Of a stretch of DNA of 7,832 nt, positions 6,735 to 7,832 are shown in pieces. Position 1 is the first letter of the stretch, and every line of letters begins with the position of its first letter. The notes beneath the pieces were generated by a model that was not told where the DNA came from, did not search any database, and was given only the letters and a program-made list of their open reading frames with translations. The DNA is from JBBQZL01 sp038207745 (lineage in GTDB: Bacteria > Actinomycetota > Thermoleophilia > Solirubrobacterales > 70-9): positions 1 through 7,832 of the forward strand of contig JBBQZL010000135.1 in assembly GCA_038207745.1 (NCBI GenBank). Direction: 5' to 3'. The position numbers were made by a program, and so were the translations under genes.

Positions 6735-7523
6735 GTGCGTATCGCCGCATCCTTTGCGGCGGCGAACGCGGAAGGCCGGGCGGCACTGATGCCGTACATG
6801 ATGGCCGGTTTTCCGGACCGTGAGACCTCGCTGGCGGTTGCCCGCGGCTACGTCGAGTCCGGGGTCGATCTCGTCGAGGTCGGAGTGCCCTTTTCGGACC
6901 CGCTCGCCGATGGCCCGGTCATTCACGCTGCCGCGACGAGGGCGCTGGAATCGGGAGCGGGTTTCGAGACCGCGCTCGAGGTGGTTCGCGAGCTCGGGGA
7001 CGGTGTTTCGGCGGTCCTGATGTGTTACGTGAACATGATTCTGGTCCTCGGCCCCGAGCGCTTTGCAGGCACGGTCGCCGAGGCCGGTGTGGCCGGGGTG
7101 ATCGTCCCCGACCTTCCCCTCGGCGAGGGTGCCGAGGTTCGTGCCGCGCTTGATTCGGCAGGCGTGGCGCTCGTCCCCCTGGTTGCGCCGACCACTCCGG
7201 CTGATCGCCGAAGACGGATTTGCGCCCAGGCAGAGGGCTTTGTCTACGTCGTCTCGAGCACCGGGACCACGGGCGAGCGCGATGAACTGCCGACCGGCCT
7301 GTGTGAGCTGGTCGATGCGGTCAGGGCGGACTCCGTCGTCCCGGTCGCCGTCGGCTTCGGAATCGGGACCCCCGAGCAGGCCGCCACCGTTGGGCAGGTC
7401 GCCGATGGCGTGATCATCGGCAGTCGCCTGGTTCGCGCCGTCGAGGAGGCCGGATCGCCGCTCGCAGCGGCATCAGAGGTGGCCCGCTTCCTTCGTCAGG
7501 CACGCGAAGCGATGGCCGGGTAG
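6735..7523 (+). CDS. trpA: Tryptophan synthase alpha subunit (TrpA)
   Basis: TrpA cleaves indole-3-glycerol phosphate to indole and glyceraldehyde-3-phosphate; indole passes through a tunnel to TrpB. From the GTG at 6735 the protein is 262 residues, the usual length for this TIM barrel. Catalytic Glu48 (DLVEVGVPFSDP) and Asp59 (DPLADGPVI) are both present. Other family motifs are MPYMMAGFPD (19-28), LMCYVNMI (95-102), GVIVPDLPL (121-129), PLVAPTTP (148-155), the flexible loop YVVSSTGTTGER (171-182), VAVGFGI (204-210) and DGVIIGSRLV (224-233). The reading frame remains open upstream within trpB, but the Shine-Dalgarno and family alignment fix the start at 6735. The product begins MRIAASFAAANAEGRAALMP. 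The stop lies 11 nt before the next small ORF. Confidence 0.97.
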   Translation: MRIAASFAAANAEGRAALMPYMMAGFPDRETSLAVARGYVESGVDLVEVGVPFSDPLADGPVIHAAATRALESGAGFETALEVVRELGDGVSAVLMCYVNMILVLGPERFAGTVAEAGVAGVIVPDLPLGEGAEVRAALDSAGVALVPLVAPTTPADRRRRICAQAEGFVYVVSSTGTTGERDELPTGLCELVDAVRADSVVPVAVGFGIGTPEQAATVGQVADGVIIGSRLVRAVEEAGSPLAAASEVARFLRQAREAMAG

Positions 7524-7536
7524 GATTCCGGGCCAT
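7512..7536 (+). promoter_or_regulatory. Inverted repeat over the trpA stop / small ORF start
   Basis: ATGGCC (7512-7517) and GGCCAT (7531-7536) are perfectly complementary. With G7530 bulged, two further G-C pairs (7518-7519 with 7528-7529) leave an 8-nt loop holding the trpA stop codon and AGGA. The small ORF's ATG begins in the right arm. The arrangement resembles the trpD/trpC junction, but short inverted repeats are common in GC-rich DNA. Confidence 0.3.
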
Positions 7537-7696
7537 GGTCATCGTCGTCAGCTTCTTTCTCGCCACCGCCGTAATGGTGATCTCCTACGCCCTCAATCAG
7601 GGCGGTCCGATCGCAGGGATGCTCTTCCTGCTGGTTCTCCTGATCGGTGCGGGTCTTCGCGTCTCACATCCGACGCGACAGAAGCTGAAGCGCTAG
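7535..7696 (+). CDS. Small two-helix membrane protein, function unknown
   Basis: I do not recognise the family. The ATG at 7535 opens a 53-residue frame ending with TAG at 7696. The product starts MVIVVSFFLATAVMVISYAL, a clear hydrophobic segment (about 1-20). A short polar turn, NQGGP (21-25), leads to a second hydrophobic segment (about 26-41), and the C-terminus is basic (RVSHPTRQKLKR, 42-53). This predicts a hairpin membrane protein, probably with the positive tail in the cytoplasm. An AGGA overlapping the trpA stop lies 9 nt upstream and could serve as ribosome binding site. Spacing of 11 nt after trpA suggests the same transcript. It has no visible link to tryptophan chemistry. The well-formed hydrophobicity pattern and placement support a real gene, but it could be a chance frame. 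Confidence 0.6.
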   Translation: MVIVVSFFLATAVMVISYALNQGGPIAGMLFLLVLLIGAGLRVSHPTRQKLKR

Positions 7697-7708
7697 ACAC
7701 TATGACCC

Positions 7709-7770
7709 GGTGAACATCCGGCCCGGGCGTTAGGCATAGGTCGGCACCCCGCCATCGAGCGGGGTGAACA
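7709..7770 (+). repeat. Short direct repeat GGTGAACA in the leader
   Basis: GGTGAACA occurs at 7709-7716 and again at 7763-7770, 54 nt apart, in the same leader. The second copy overlaps the 3' arm of hairpin P2. It could be a repeated protein-binding or structural element, or coincidence. Confidence 0.3.
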
Positions 7771-7812
7771 GGTGCGCCGCGGGTTAGAGCCGCGACGCGA
7801 CCCAACTCAAAT

Positions 7813-7818
7813 AGGAGG
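7813..7818 (+). promoter_or_regulatory. Shine-Dalgarno of the right-edge gene
   Basis: A perfect AGGAGG lies 7 nt before the ATG at 7826, indicating a well-translated gene begins there. Confidence 0.75.
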
Positions 7819-7825
7819 CACCGAC

Positions 7826-7832
7826 ATGCCAA
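7826..7832 (+). CDS. Start of an unidentified gene, truncated by window edge
   Basis: Only the start codon, a proline codon and one further base are visible (Met-Pro then a codon beginning with A). The ideal Shine-Dalgarno and structured leader support a genuine start. The product cannot be identified from two residues. Confidence 0.6.

Larger units (their letters stand above)
7697..7825 (+). promoter_or_regulatory. Non-coding leader with a predicted three-way junction, upstream of the next gene
   Basis: This 129-nt stretch has no supported ORF but has dense pairing potential. Hairpin P2 pairs 7745-7752 with 7759-7766 (eight pairs, loop CATCGA). Hairpin P3 pairs 7771-7776 and 7778-7782 with 7790-7794 and 7796-7802 (eleven pairs, one mismatch, one bulge, loop GTTAGAG). 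A 5-pair stem, 7740-7744 with 7821-7825, encloses both and ends directly at the ATG, leaving the Shine-Dalgarno in the junction. A promoter must lie here or upstream, but I cannot place one. No known riboswitch consensus was recognised. A cis-regulatory or protein-binding leader is an inference. Confidence 0.4.

Noticed and set aside
7697..7825. Rho-independent terminator after trpA and the small ORF
   Set aside because: The hairpins are strong but none is followed by a T-run; they sit just before a Shine-Dalgarno and ATG, which fits a leader better.
7593..7832. Minus-strand frame running off the right edge
   Set aside because: It lies antisense to the small membrane ORF and the structured leader, with no recognisable motif.

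Overview
The window is a nearly complete tryptophan biosynthesis cluster on the plus strand. The order is trpE (3' part only), trpG, trpD, trpC, an HtrA/DegP-type membrane-anchored serine protease, trpF, trpB, trpA, then a 53-residue two-helix membrane protein. After that comes a structured-looking leader before a gene that runs off the right edge. The DNA is GC-rich with strong third-position GC bias and frequent GTG starts. Together with the protein flavour this suggests a high-GC actinobacterium. A dedicated trpF argues against typical Streptomyces/Mycobacterium-type Actinomycetia, which use the bifunctional PriA instead, and fits a deep lineage such as Thermoleophilia/Solirubrobacterales. 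That placement is inference; no database search was possible.

Layout: positions 1-2592 hold trpE-trpG-trpD, separated by only 4 and 3 nt. trpC follows at 2608-3411; its start codon lies in a hairpin that also contains the trpD stop codon. An 87-nt gap, locally A/T-richer than the rest, precedes htrA (3499-4728). A 47-nt gap then leads to trpF (4776-5465), which overlaps trpB by ATGA. trpA (6735-7523) follows 13 nt after trpB behind a strong Shine-Dalgarno. The small membrane ORF is at 7535-7696. Positions 7697-7825 form a non-coding leader in which two strong hairpins are enclosed by a short stem ending at the next ATG (7826). No intergenic stretch exceeds 130 nt.

Function: TrpE/TrpG make anthranilate from chorismate and glutamine. 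TrpD adds phosphoribosyl, TrpF isomerises, TrpC closes the indole ring, and TrpA/TrpB make L-tryptophan. Catalytic residues are intact in every enzyme that can be checked. The unusual element is the extracytoplasmic protease inside the pathway cluster. It is flanked by the only two sizeable gaps, so the cluster may be split into trpEGDC, htrA and trpFBA transcription or translation units. I saw no mobile element, CRISPR array, tRNA or rRNA, and no clear evidence of a wholly new system. The most interesting signals are the htrA insertion, the start-codon hairpins and the 3' leader.
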